This document shows, piece after piece, positions 1 to 8,215 of a stretch of DNA of 64,000 bases (position 1 is the stretch's first letter; each line of letters begins with the position of its first letter). Location: positions 1,922,001-1,986,000 of the forward strand of contig JAULJL010000038.1 of the NCBI GenBank assembly GCA_030761205.1. The letters run 5' to 3'. This DNA comes from Fremontodendron californicum (taxonomy: Eukaryota; Streptophyta; Magnoliopsida; Malvales; Malvaceae). Under the pieces are notes generated by a model. The model ran no database searches. It had not been told where the DNA came from and was given only the letters and a program-made list of their open reading frames with translations. A program made the translations under genes and the position numbers.

Positions 1-880
1 AAGCTATCCAAGCACTGGTTCGGCTGTCTTGCTTCCATTGAAAAACTTGAAAGCTGCAGCTATTCAAGCTGAAGTTATGGTTTGTGGAGGAGCTCCTAAA
101 GGATCTTATACCCAAGCCTTAAAAGGTAATTTCATTGGAGCCTTAAATACTTGCGCCAGGATCACAATAACAGACCCGAATCCACAATGGGTTTTGGAGA
201 CTATGCCTCTAGCTAGAGTCATGGGTGACATGATATTGCTTCCAAACGGCAACGTATTGCTCATCAATGGAGCAGGTTCAGGATCAGCAGGATGGGAATT
301 GGGTCGGGAACCGGTTTTGAGTCCGGTCTTGTACCGTCCTGATAACGAAATTGGGTCACGGTTCGAGACACAAAACCCGACCACAGTTCCTCGGATGTAC
401 CATTCCACAGCAGCATTACTTCGTGATGGCAGAGTTTTGGTTGCTGGAAGCAATCCTCACGCGTTTTACAATCTTACAGGGGTGCTTTTCCCTACTGAAT
501 TAAGCTTAGAGGCATTCTCTCCAGCATATTTGGACGCTAAATTCGACAATTTGAGACCGACAATTGTTGCTCCTAAGTCAATGTCGGGGATCAGATACAG
601 GAAAAAATATACGATTCAAGTGGTGATTAAGGGTGAAGAAGTAGCTGAAAACTTGGTGTCGGTAACAATGTTTGCACCAGCTTTCAATACACATTCATTC
701 TCAATGAATCAAAGGTTGCTTGTACTTGGAAATGACAAAGTAACAGCTTTGGGGAACTCAATGTATAACATTGAGGTCACGACGCCAGGTTCGGGTAATC
801 TTGCACCAGCAGGGTTTTATCTTTTATTTGTGGTCTATCAAGATATTCCCAGCCAGGGCATTTGGGTCAAGTTGTGGTAA
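1..880 (+). CDS. GLOX: Glyoxal oxidase-like (GLOX) gene, copy A, 3' part
   Basis: C-terminal 292 residues of a secreted copper-radical oxidase of the glyoxal/galactose oxidase family, which oxidises aldehydes or alcohols and releases hydrogen peroxide in the cell wall space. The frame is already open at base 2 and the 5' end lies outside the window. It starts at the residue matching 257 of copy B and ends at the TAA at 878-880. Visible active-site features are the Tyr-His pair in RMYHSTAAL and the later His in NTHSFSMN; both match copper ligands of the family. The radical Cys and Tyr lie in the missing part. The encoded residues match copy B throughout; I count four silent base differences over 880 bases. 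The start of this copy must be read from upstream sequence. Confidence 0.93.
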   Translation, partial: SYPSTGSAVLLPLKNLKAAAIQAEVMVCGGAPKGSYTQALKGNFIGALNTCARITITDPNPQWVLETMPLARVMGDMILLPNGNVLLINGAGSGSAGWELGREPVLSPVLYRPDNEIGSRFETQNPTTVPRMYHSTAALLRDGRVLVAGSNPHAFYNLTGVLFPTELSLEAFSPAYLDAKFDNLRPTIVAPKSMSGIRYRKKYTIQVVIKGEEVAENLVSVTMFAPAFNTHSFSMNQRLLVLGNDKVTALGNSMYNIEVTTPGSGNLAPAGFYLLFVVYQDIPSQGIWVKLW

Positions 881-1093
881 ACAAAAAGGAAAAAAAAATT
901 CGAGTTGATTGAGGCTTTGTAAGATTTAAATTCGATTTTCATTGTCAAAAAAGTTTCTCTTAATAAGCTATCTGTAAATTCTTAATGAAATCTACGACAT
1001 ACCCTAATCATAAAATGAGATAATATCTCTTCGCCTGCACTTTTCTTAACCAAAAAAGTTTGTGATGTGTATGTTCATAAAGATTTGATCATC
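881..1093 (+). other. 3' flank of GLOX copy A up to the CACTA insertion
   Basis: Non-coding sequence nearly identical to the DNA after copy B (32684-32896). It is probably the 3' UTR, because the best poly(A) signal match (AATAAA, 4895-4900) lies beyond the CACTA element. The last three bases (1091-1093, ATC) are the left target-site duplication. Confidence 0.7.
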
Positions 1094-1640
1094 CACTACA
1101 AACAAATTGCCATATACTGACGGTTATCTATACCGACGGTCGAAATCCGTCGGTAAAAAGTATCTATTCCGACGGATTTTTTTTACCGTCAGAATATACA
1201 TAACATATACCGACGCCCCACTAGTCCGTTGCTATAGGTATACCTATACCGACGGTCAATGAAAAACCGTTGGTATATACTACAAACAAATGGTAAAATA
1301 CTGACACTCATCTATACCGACGGTCGCGATCCGTAGGTAAAAAGTTTCTATTCCGACGGATTCTTTTAACCGTCAGAATATACATAACATATACCGACGC
1401 CCAAATTATCTGTTGCTATAGGTATACCTATACCGACGGTCAGTAGAAAACCGTTGGTATATACACCACAAGCAAATTTAGGGTTTATACTGACACTCAT
1501 ATATACCGACGGTCTGTTCCGTAGGTAAAAAGTGTCTATTCCGACGGATTTTTGTCACCGTCAGAATATACGGACCATATACCGACGCACAAAATCTCCG
1601 TTGCTATAGATATATCTATACTGACGGTTTATGAAAAACC
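1094..1640. repeat. CACTA 5' subterminal array, three units of about 185 bases
   Basis: The sequence beginning ACTACAAACAAA at 1095 recurs at 1279 and, more diverged (ACCACAAGCAAA), at 1465. The spacing is 184 and 186 bases. Each unit carries alternating CTATACCGACGGT and CCGTCGGTA motifs. The first unit contains the true terminus, so the end of the element was tandemly copied inward. Confidence 0.8.
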
Positions 1641-1862
1641 GTTGGTATAGGGCTATCTTTTACCGACGGTTTTTTTATTTTTTTCCGTCAGTAAAAGTCG
1701 GGGAATTTCAATTGTTTAAGACTATACGACGTTGTTTTTTCTTACCGATCGAGCATAGAAAGGGTTGGGTTTCATTTGCCGATTCCCCCAAACCCCAAAA
1801 AAACCCTCTTTCCTCCATCCTCCCTTGTCCACGCCGCTCTCACTCCCTTCCCAATTTTTCCT

Positions 1863-1901
1863 CTGCAAACCAAACACTTCCAAGCCTCTGCTTAACTTTC
1901 A
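1863..1901 (+). repeat. 39-base internal direct repeat of the CACTA element, copy 1
   Basis: A 39-base stretch starting CTGCAAACCAAACACTTCC is repeated exactly at 3789-3827, on either side of the captured TAF12 sequence. It is probably a by-product of the capture or of template switching during repair. Confidence 0.75.
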
Positions 1902-1945
1902 GGTATTTTTGATAATACTATTTTCTTACCCAACACCACCACCCC

Positions 1946-3319
1946 AACAGGCACCGTTGCCGAGACCAACTCTCTCCACTCCTCAGCCCAGACCCGCCGC
2001 CGCATTCTCAAGGCCCTGGCAACAGCACTTTTCCCAGTTCACCCATTTCTCTTCCTCTTCTCCCTCCCTCACATCGACCCCTGCGCCAACTCTTTCCTCT
2101 CAGCCGAGAGGCAGCATTGCCCTAGGTGTTCCCTCGTCGCATTCTAGCCCTTCTCCTCCATCTCCATCTCCATCTCCATCTCCATCTCCTTCACCTTCGC
2201 AACCCACTCCGTTTTCGGGTTCCTTTGGCCACTCCTTTGCTGGGGCCTCTAGTTCCAATGTTTCCCAGGCATGGGTTTTAAGCTTTTGGTTTCTTTCCAA
2301 CTACAATTTTAAGTTTTCGATGTTAAAATTTTGTTCTTGTTTTGATTTTTCAATAGGCAAGGCCACCAATGCAAGGAATGGGAATTGGATCATCAATTGG
2401 TTCAAGTTCCCAAATGAGGCCAGCTGGAATTTCTGCTCAACATCAATAGAGGCCTCTACAATCACCTCTTAGACCACCTTCTTCACCAAATAGTCAGTCC
2501 CCTGCCACCCAAGTTAGTAACAAGATTATTTTTTTTTTTTATGGATTTTGCTAAGGTGTGCCCTAAGTCACTCTTTAAGGTTGCTATATATATATATATT
2601 ATTCAAATGCATTAGAAATAATGAATAAAGTTGTCATTACTATTAAATGTTATTATTATAAATAGTATATTAACTAACTTTAAAGAGTTCACTCGTTAAC
2701 AAAATCATTTTTTTCATTTATTTGTTGGCTTTGTAAAAATTTGTTTATTTTTACATGTGAATAAAATTACATTGATTTTTATGTTTCCCGTATTTGCTGC
2801 TATGGTGGCAGTAGATAACAGGTTCAGCATATTCCAATAGAAGGCTTAAAAATGTTTTAGAATTTTAAGAAATGCCTAAGAAATCTTAGCTGAATTTAGA
2901 AAATTGTCTCTTTCTTCCTCTCTCTCTCTCTCTCTCTCTCTTTTTAGTCTGAACTTGAATATCCTATTGGTAGGTTGAAATAAGCTGTTTTAAGGATTTT
3001 GTAAAGAAAGCTAAAGTGTTACTATCTGCCGTTTTACTAGTTATTATCAAAATGCTGGGTATATTGGTTTCATGCCCTCTTTAGTGGTAGTTTGTGACTG
3101 ATTTGTATCTTTTTAACATTTTGTAGAATTTCCAAGGGCATGGCCTTATGAGAGTGCCAGCTATTGGTTCTTCGGATTCTTCAACACCAAGTTCACCAAG
3201 CAATGGTACAACCAAGCACGGTCCAGCCGGTGAACCAAAATAAAGCAGCTATTACAGAAAGTGAGGAATCTGGTGGCAGGATTCTTAGCAAAAAAAGCAT
3301 TCATGATCTAGTTAACCAG
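1946..3319 (+). pseudogene. TAF12: Captured TAF12 (TFIID subunit 12) gene fragment
   Basis: Copy of the 5' part of a TFIID subunit 12 gene, whose histone-fold protein pairs with TAF4 in TFIID and SAGA. Three exon-like blocks are visible. The first (about 1946-2273) is rich in Pro and Ser and includes a PSPSPS run. The second (2357-2512) includes RPPMQGMGIGSS and SQMRPAGIS, with an in-frame TAG. The third (3127-3319) begins NFQGHGLMRV and ends in RILSKKSIHDLVNQ, the start of the histone fold, cut at the next exon boundary. Genuine intron sequence lies between blocks, so genomic DNA rather than mRNA was captured. Breaks: the TAG, a +1 frame change within block 3, an apparent internal loss in block 3, and a GC instead of GT after block 1. 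No functional protein is expected. Confidence 0.85.
2543..2706. mobile_element. Short MITE of the GTTAACGAGTG family in the TAF12 intron
   Basis: About 165 AT-rich bases whose two ends are imperfect inverted repeats (GATTTTGCTAAGGTGTG, and GATTTTGTTAACGAGTG read on the other strand). Related sequences occur at 53746-53928 and 57959-58266. It lies between captured exon blocks 2 and 3, so it was either carried along with the donor TAF12 intron or inserted later into the CACTA element. Confidence 0.55.
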
Positions 3320-4130
3320 GTGAACTATTGTGGACCTAGCTTTACATTTTGGATCCTTAGGATTATATTGCAGGATCTTAAGATCTTACCAACTTATTCT
3401 ATGTCAAATAAAGAATATATCTATTAAATCTATACGTTGTATGTAAAGCTATCTAGCATCTAATGCCATATAAGGAAATGATTAAAATTTATTAAAGCTG
3501 TGCATTTACTGTATGTAAAAAGGTTAATAGTATTGAGTATTTTTCTCTTCTCCACAAATTTGTTGTGTTATACCCATTAATCTTTCTAAATGCCCTTCAT
3601 CTATTTGGTTTATATTCAAGGGATATTATGTTATTCCATTCTAACATTTGTACGTTATTAATTTGTCTCTGCTGTTGACCAATATAATAATTTGTGATCA
3701 TCATTGAGGATTCTAGTGACACAGGGATGTTCAGCATTTATGTTTCGAAGGATGTAATTTTCAGAATATCAAAAATCGGCAGCGGTGCCTGCAAACCAAA
3801 CACTTCCAAGCCTCTGCTTAACTTTCAATTTTTTATCACTCTTTGTCAATTTTATACAGATGTTGCTCGATAGGAATATTCATGAGATTTGGATTGCTTA
3901 TTTCACTGTATTATGATTTTAGCTTGCGACTTCTATTTAGCTTGTAAAAGTTATATAATTAAGACAATTTATTTGTAATTTTATTTTTAATATTATGAAA
4001 TATTTTGTACTTTCTTATAATGGTTTTTGTATTTTCTTATAATGGATTTTTTATCTTGGATTAAATTATAAATATATCAATATTAGTAATTGAAAATATG
4101 AAAAAAATTTATTTTTACTGACCTCTATAC
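3320..4130. other. CACTA interior after the TAF12 fragment, no gene seen
   Basis: AT-rich sequence, probably intron of the captured gene plus filler. No open frame with recognisable content. It contains the second copy of the 39-base direct repeat (3789-3827). Confidence 0.6.
3789..3827 (+). repeat. 39-base internal direct repeat of the CACTA element, copy 2
   Basis: Exact second copy of 1863-1901, within the CACTA interior just downstream of the captured exons. Confidence 0.75.
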
Positions 4131-4235
4131 TGACAGTTCATATAACAACAAAAAATGTATAGTATACTGACCGAGTAAACCGTCAGTTAATTTACGACAA
4201 ACGGTCGCTATAGGTTAATTGTATATTTTACATTT

Positions 4236-4740
4236 TAATCTATACCGACGGACACACAAAAAAAACCGTCGGTATACCTATATCAATGGTATCTATACCG
4301 ATGGAAACAGAATCCGTCGGTATAGATACGGTATCTATACCTACGACTACAAAATCCGTCGGTATAAATACGGTATCTATACCGATGGGTACAAAAGCCG
4401 TCGGTATAGATGCGATATCTATACCTACGGCTACAGAATCCGTCGGTATAGATATGATATCTATACCTACGGCTACAACAGCCGTCGGTATAGATGCGAT
4501 ATCTATACCGACGGATACTTAATCCGTCGGTATAGGTAATGTGTAAAAGGGGCTACCCCAACATAGGCTATACCGACGGTAGTAACATTAGTGACGCATA
4601 AAACCGTCGGTATAGGGTATACATCCTATTCCGACGGTCACCATTTCCGTCGGTATAGGTCTATACCGACGAGGGTTTTACCGTCGCTTAATTTTTTGTC
4701 GGAATAGTCATTTTGACCGTCGGTATAGGGTTTTAAGACT
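4236..4740. repeat. CACTA 3' subterminal palindromic array
   Basis: More than ten alternating ACCGACGG and CCGTCGGTA motifs separated by GATATCTAT-type spacers, so neighbouring motifs can pair as short hairpins. These are the likely transposase-binding repeats of the 3' end. Open frames through it (4219-4539, 4286-4522) merely translate the repeat and are not genes. Confidence 0.8.
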
Positions 4741-4894
4741 TTTAGCGACGGATTTTGAAGATTTACTGACGCTTTTTGAACCGTCACTATATGGCAATTT
4801 GTTTGTAGTGATCCGGTCTGTATACTTCTTCATATTATTCTTCAAGATGTGACATATTGTCCTCTACAGACTAGTGTATTTACAAAGTTCGTTC

Positions 4895-4900
4895 AATAAA
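4895..4900 (+). terminator. Candidate poly(A) signal of GLOX copy A
   Basis: AATAAA in the stretch TTCAATAAAGAGG. The same context is kept 251 bases past the stop of copy C (AATAAA, 56932-56937) and 306 bases past the stop of copy B, where it reads ATTAAA (32989-32994). In copy A the CACTA element separates it from the stop codon. Confidence 0.45.
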
Positions 4901-5102
4901 GAGGATTTTGTTTTCATTAATTCTTCAGTTTGTTGTTCTTACCTACCTTGCATTGCATTAATTAAGTGTCAATAATTTGTTCAATAATGAAAAATTGTTG
5001 AATCTTTTTTTTTTTTTGGGTAATTAAATTTCTCTCAGACAAATGTTTCGATTTGTCGTCACTATTTGAAAGAATGAAAGAAAAATTGGTGAATCATTGG
5101 AC

Positions 5103-5244
5103 AACAACATACATAGGAAAAGAATATTGTTATTTTATTTTATTTTGTTGCCAGAATATGGGATTTAGCTCCAAAAAAAATTGGTGAATCATTTGAGCTA
5201 AATCCCATATTCTAATAACAATATTATTTGCCTATGTATGTTGT
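5103..5244. repeat. Foldback (imperfect inverted repeat)
   Basis: The arm starting CAACATACATAGG and continuing through ATATGGGATTTAGCT is answered by AGCTAAATCCCATAT and CCTATGTATGTTG on the right. The arms are about 50 bases, the left one holding an extra T-rich stretch. The same structure is at 33195-33346 in unit B, so it predates the duplication. It could be an old MITE. Confidence 0.6.
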
Positions 5245-5595
5245 CAATAATGTGATAAAACACCGTTTGTTCCAAGTGCATTCTAATAACAATACTATTT
5301 GCCTGTTGGGAGAAATCTTAAATAGTTTCATGTTGTTACTAAAGATCAACAGAGAACTCAAATCTTATTGTAGAAGGAGAAAATTTGTAACCAATTACAA
5401 ATAGCCACATGTCAATTGGAATTTCTTTAATTAAGAAATTTTCAATTAAATTATACATTACCATGTGAAATTGATAATATCATATTATAATTAATTATTT
5501 TATAATTAATTAAATATGTACACATGGTTTGACCAATCAAATTGCAAGGATTCATGGGTTATCCAATCAAATTTCACCCATGTGTCATAATTATT

Positions 5596-5945
5596 TTACC
5601 TCTAATTAAATTAAATTAATTAAGAGATAAATAATAAATTTTTATCTCTAATTAAATTAAATTAATTAAGAGATAAATAATAAAGTTTTATCTCTAATTA
5701 AATTTAATTAAGAGATAAATAAATATTTTATCTCTAATTTAATTAATTAATTAAGTGATAAAAAATAAATATTTTATCTCTAATTTAATTAATTAATTAA
5801 GAGATAAATAAATATTTTATCTCTAATTTAATTAATTAATTAAGTGATAAAAAATAAATATTTTATCTCTAATTTAATTAATTAATTAGGGGATAAATAA
5901 TGAAGTTTTATCTCTAATTAAATTAAATTAATTAAGAGATAAATA
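5596..5945. repeat. AT-rich tandem repeats in the LTR U3
   Basis: Seven or more copies of a roughly 45-base unit built from TTATCTCTAATTTAATTAAT and its near-palindromic partner AAGAGATAAATAA. The same array is in the 3' LTR (about 19316-19665). The units can pair with one another. Confidence 0.75.
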
Positions 5946-5993
5946 AGGAAGACAAGTTCTTTTAGAACTCTCTTTCACCTGGCTAGCTACCAC

Positions 5994-6001
5994 TATAAAT
6001 A
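5994..6001 (+). promoter_or_regulatory. TATA box of the Tat LTR promoter
   Basis: TATAAATA followed by GAGACC, in the LTR downstream of the AT-rich repeats. An identical copy in the 3' LTR is at 19713-19720. Confidence 0.65.
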
Positions 6002-6413
6002 GAGACCTCCCCTTAACACAAATTCACAATTCAGAAAGCCTGAAGAGAAGAAGATTTTGAAGAGCCAAATCCTCTCAAAAGTCTTAAGAAGAAATTAGAG
6101 AAATTCTAAGAACGCGGTGCTTGTTCTTGAGAATTCTCAAAGAAGTTGCTTTTCGATCTTGTTCATTGAAGGAAAGGAGATAATTCCTGTTTTTCAAGAC
6201 TAAGTCTAGAAGACCCTTGAAGCAGATCTCACCGATTCAAGATCAAGTCGTGAAGACCCTTGGATCAAAGTTTTACTGAAGAAAAGAATTAAATGATTTC
6301 TTTCTTTAAGAATATTCAGAGATTGTAACCTCAAAGTTTGATTAATAAAATTATTATTTGACTCCAAAATTTCCTTGTCATATTTTTGACGCAAAATTTG
6401 TGTGTACAAATTT

Positions 6414-6431
6414 TGGCACGCCCGGTGGGAC
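6414..6431 (+). other. Candidate primer-binding site of the Tat element
   Basis: TGGCACGCCCGGTGGGAC begins five bases after the LTR end. It starts with TGG, the complement of a tRNA CCA end. I do not assign the tRNA. Confidence 0.55.
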
Positions 6432-6481
6432 AATCTCTGCCTTTCATCTCTTTTCTTCAAAACTCAAGTTATCAAGTTGCA

Positions 6482-8215
6482 ATGGCTCCCAAGAAGAACC
6501 TTGCTAACAAACCAACTCTCAAGCCTGCTCGAGCTAATCCTGCAGTCTACCCCACTTCATCATCAAGAGTTGATATCCCTGCTCATCCTTATGGCACTAG
6601 GAGGAAGACCAAAGCTCTTGCTGAATTGTATGAGCAAACTTTTCCGGTGCTCAATCAAAACCCTCTCTATGACACTTCTTCTCCAATTCAAGACTTAGAA
6701 GAAGTTTCCGCTGGACAAGTTGATTCTCCTCGAGGATCAAGTGCAAGTCGCCAGTTAACATACAAAGAACAAGATAGCTACTCAAGCAACAGCCCTATTC
6801 CATCATCTGCTCCAAAATCAAGTTCTGGAGTAATGGATGTCATGACAACTGGCACCACATCATTGGAAGAACAAGTTGCACTTCTGGCAAAATCTGTTGA
6901 AATTCTTTCAGCAAGCATCAAAGAGAAGGATAACCAGATCGCTTCCATGATGGACAAGATCGCCGGTCTCACTGGAAAAAGGAACGAAGCTTCAAACCAA
7001 AATTGGCAATCAATCTTTCAAGATGATGGTGAGAACTCTGGCAAGGAAGTTGCTAAGGATTCTGAAGAAAAGATCAATGAACTCGTCACTACCAGTCAGC
7101 TCAAGGATCTTATCAAGGAGGCTATCAAAGATCAAGTTGAAAGTATCACTCAACCTTCATATACATATGCAAAACCATATTCTCAAAGGATCGATCGTCT
7201 GAGGATGCCTGGGAACTATCAACCCCCAAAGTTTCAGCAGTTTGATGGAAAAGGAAATCCACGCCAACATGTTGCACATTTTGTGGAAACTTACAATAAT
7301 GCTGGTACCTATGGGGATCTCATGGTGAAGCAGTTCGTTCGCTCCTTAAAGAGCAACGCCTTTGATTGGTATACTGATCTTGAGCCTGGGACGATTGACA
7401 GCTGGGAACAACTTGAGCGTGAATTCCTTAATCGATTCTACAGCACTCGCCGCATAGTCAACATGATCGAACTCACAAGCTCACGTCAATGGAAGGATGA
7501 GCCAGTCATTGATTACATCCACAGATGGAGAAATCTGAGCCTTAACTGCAAAGAAAGACTATCTGAGTCTTCTGCCCTTGACATGTGCATCCAAGACATG
7601 AATTGGGGCTTGCGTTACATTCTTCAAGGCATCAAGCCAAAGACCTTTGAAGAATTAGCCACTCGTGCTCATGATATGGAGTTGAGTATGACAGCTGCTG
7701 GAAATCAAGAACCTCCGGTGCAAGAGCCAAAGAAAGGTAAGGAAAAACAAGATACCCGCAAAGGGGGCAAAACCTTTATCAACAAGGGAGAAAGCAAACA
7801 GTCCATGGCCGTGACTACCAAGCCTCTTAAGATATCTCCCAAGTCAAAACAATCTCAAGAGACGAAATCTTCTCCTATCCAAGACAAAGATAAAGGCAAT
7901 ATCACTTTGAAGAAGAGGCAAGAAAAGAAGTATCCTTTTCCTGATTCTGATGTTTCAAGCATTCTTGAAGAGCTTTTAAAAACTAAGCTGATTCAGTTAC
8001 CAGAAATGAAGCGACCTGAAGAAGCTGATAAAGTAGAAGACCCCAATTATTGCAAGTACCATCGCTTGATTAGCCATCCTCTGGAGAAGTGTTTTATTTT
8101 GAAGGATAAAATCATGCGACTCTATGAAGAGGGGAAAATCGAGTTTGAAGAAGAAACGGTGTCGTCAAATTTGGCATCAGTCAATATGGTTTCTCAATCC
8201 AATTTGCTGGATTGA
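6482..8215 (+). CDS. Tat element gag
   Basis: Open frame of 577 residues for the capsid polyprotein that packages retrotransposon RNA. The frame is open from 6386 inside the LTR, but the ATG at 6482 (MAPKKNLANK) is the first one after the primer site and is preferred. The N-terminal third is Ser/Pro-rich with a coiled-coil-like stretch near residues 120-170. The conserved retrotransposon gag domain follows at roughly residues 240-410, including DWYTDLEPGTIDSWEQLE and RWRNLSLNC. A Cys/His cluster near the C-terminus (CKYHRLISHPLEKC) resembles a non-canonical zinc-binding motif. It ends at a TGA (8213-8215) that is probably premature, because element-like coding resumes in the same frame. Confidence 0.85.
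   Translation: MAPKKNLANKPTLKPARANPAVYPTSSSRVDIPAHPYGTRRKTKALAELYEQTFPVLNQNPLYDTSSPIQDLEEVSAGQVDSPRGSSASRQLTYKEQDSYSSNSPIPSSAPKSSSGVMDVMTTGTTSLEEQVALLAKSVEILSASIKEKDNQIASMMDKIAGLTGKRNEASNQNWQSIFQDDGENSGKEVAKDSEEKINELVTTSQLKDLIKEAIKDQVESITQPSYTYAKPYSQRIDRLRMPGNYQPPKFQQFDGKGNPRQHVAHFVETYNNAGTYGDLMVKQFVRSLKSNAFDWYTDLEPGTIDSWEQLEREFLNRFYSTRRIVNMIELTSSRQWKDEPVIDYIHRWRNLSLNCKERLSESSALDMCIQDMNWGLRYILQGIKPKTFEELATRAHDMELSMTAAGNQEPPVQEPKKGKEKQDTRKGGKTFINKGESKQSMAVTTKPLKISPKSKQSQETKSSPIQDKDKGNITLKKRQEKKYPFPDSDVSSILEELLKTKLIQLPEMKRPEEADKVEDPNYCKYHRLISHPLEKCFILKDKIMRLYEEGKIEFEEETVSSNLASVNMVSQSNLLD

Larger units (their letters stand above)
1094..4810. mobile_element. Non-autonomous CACTA (En/Spm) transposon carrying a TAF12 fragment
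   Basis: A 3,717-base element. It begins CACTACAAACAAATTGCCAT and ends with the inverted complement; about 31 of the first 32 bases match between the two ends. It is flanked by a 3-base target duplication, ATC (1091-1093 and 4811-4813). The sister locus after copy B (around 32890-32910) is the uninterrupted site with a single ATC, which fixes both ends. Both ends carry dense arrays of short direct and inverted motifs built on ACCGACGGT, typical subterminal repeats of CACTA elements. No transposase frame is visible, so mobility must have come in trans. The interior is a fragment of a host TAF12 gene, making this a Pack-type CACTA. It sits in the presumed 3' UTR of GLOX copy A. Confidence 0.93.
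4811..5368 (+). other. Continuation of the GLOX copy A 3' flank to the Tat retrotransposon
   Basis: Matches 32897-33470 after copy B. It starts with the right ATC target duplication of the CACTA element, includes an AATAAA at 4895-4900 and a foldback at 5103-5244, and ends with CTTAT (5364-5368), the left target duplication of the Tat element. No coding sequence seen. Confidence 0.7.
5369..6408 (+). repeat. 5' LTR of the Tat element
   Basis: 1,040 bases, starting TGTAGAAGGAG and ending TTTGTGTGTACA, nearly identical to 19090-20127. U3 is very AT-rich. A TATA box at 5994-6001 marks the probable promoter. Confidence 0.95.

Noticed and set aside
106..453. Antisense frames in the GLOX genes (also 31909-32256 and 55907-56254)
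   Set aside because: They recur at the same place in all three copies because the sense gene is conserved; there is no independent support for them.
1765..2472. 235-codon Pro/Ser-rich frame as an intact gene
   Set aside because: It reads through a donor site and an intron of a captured TAF12 fragment; the real exon blocks end at about 2273 and restart at 2357.
4219..4539. Open frames through the CACTA 3' end (also 4286-4522)
   Set aside because: They translate a palindromic ACCGACGG array; the peptide is a repeat of the same few residues and has no gene context.
6414..6431. tRNA gene suggested by tRNA-like 3' sequence after the LTR
   Set aside because: Only an 18-base complement of a tRNA end is present, as expected for a primer-binding site; no cloverleaf is formed.
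6386..6481. Upstream extension of the Tat gag frame into the LTR
   Set aside because: It crosses the LTR end and the primer-binding site; the ATG at 6482 is the first plausible start after them.
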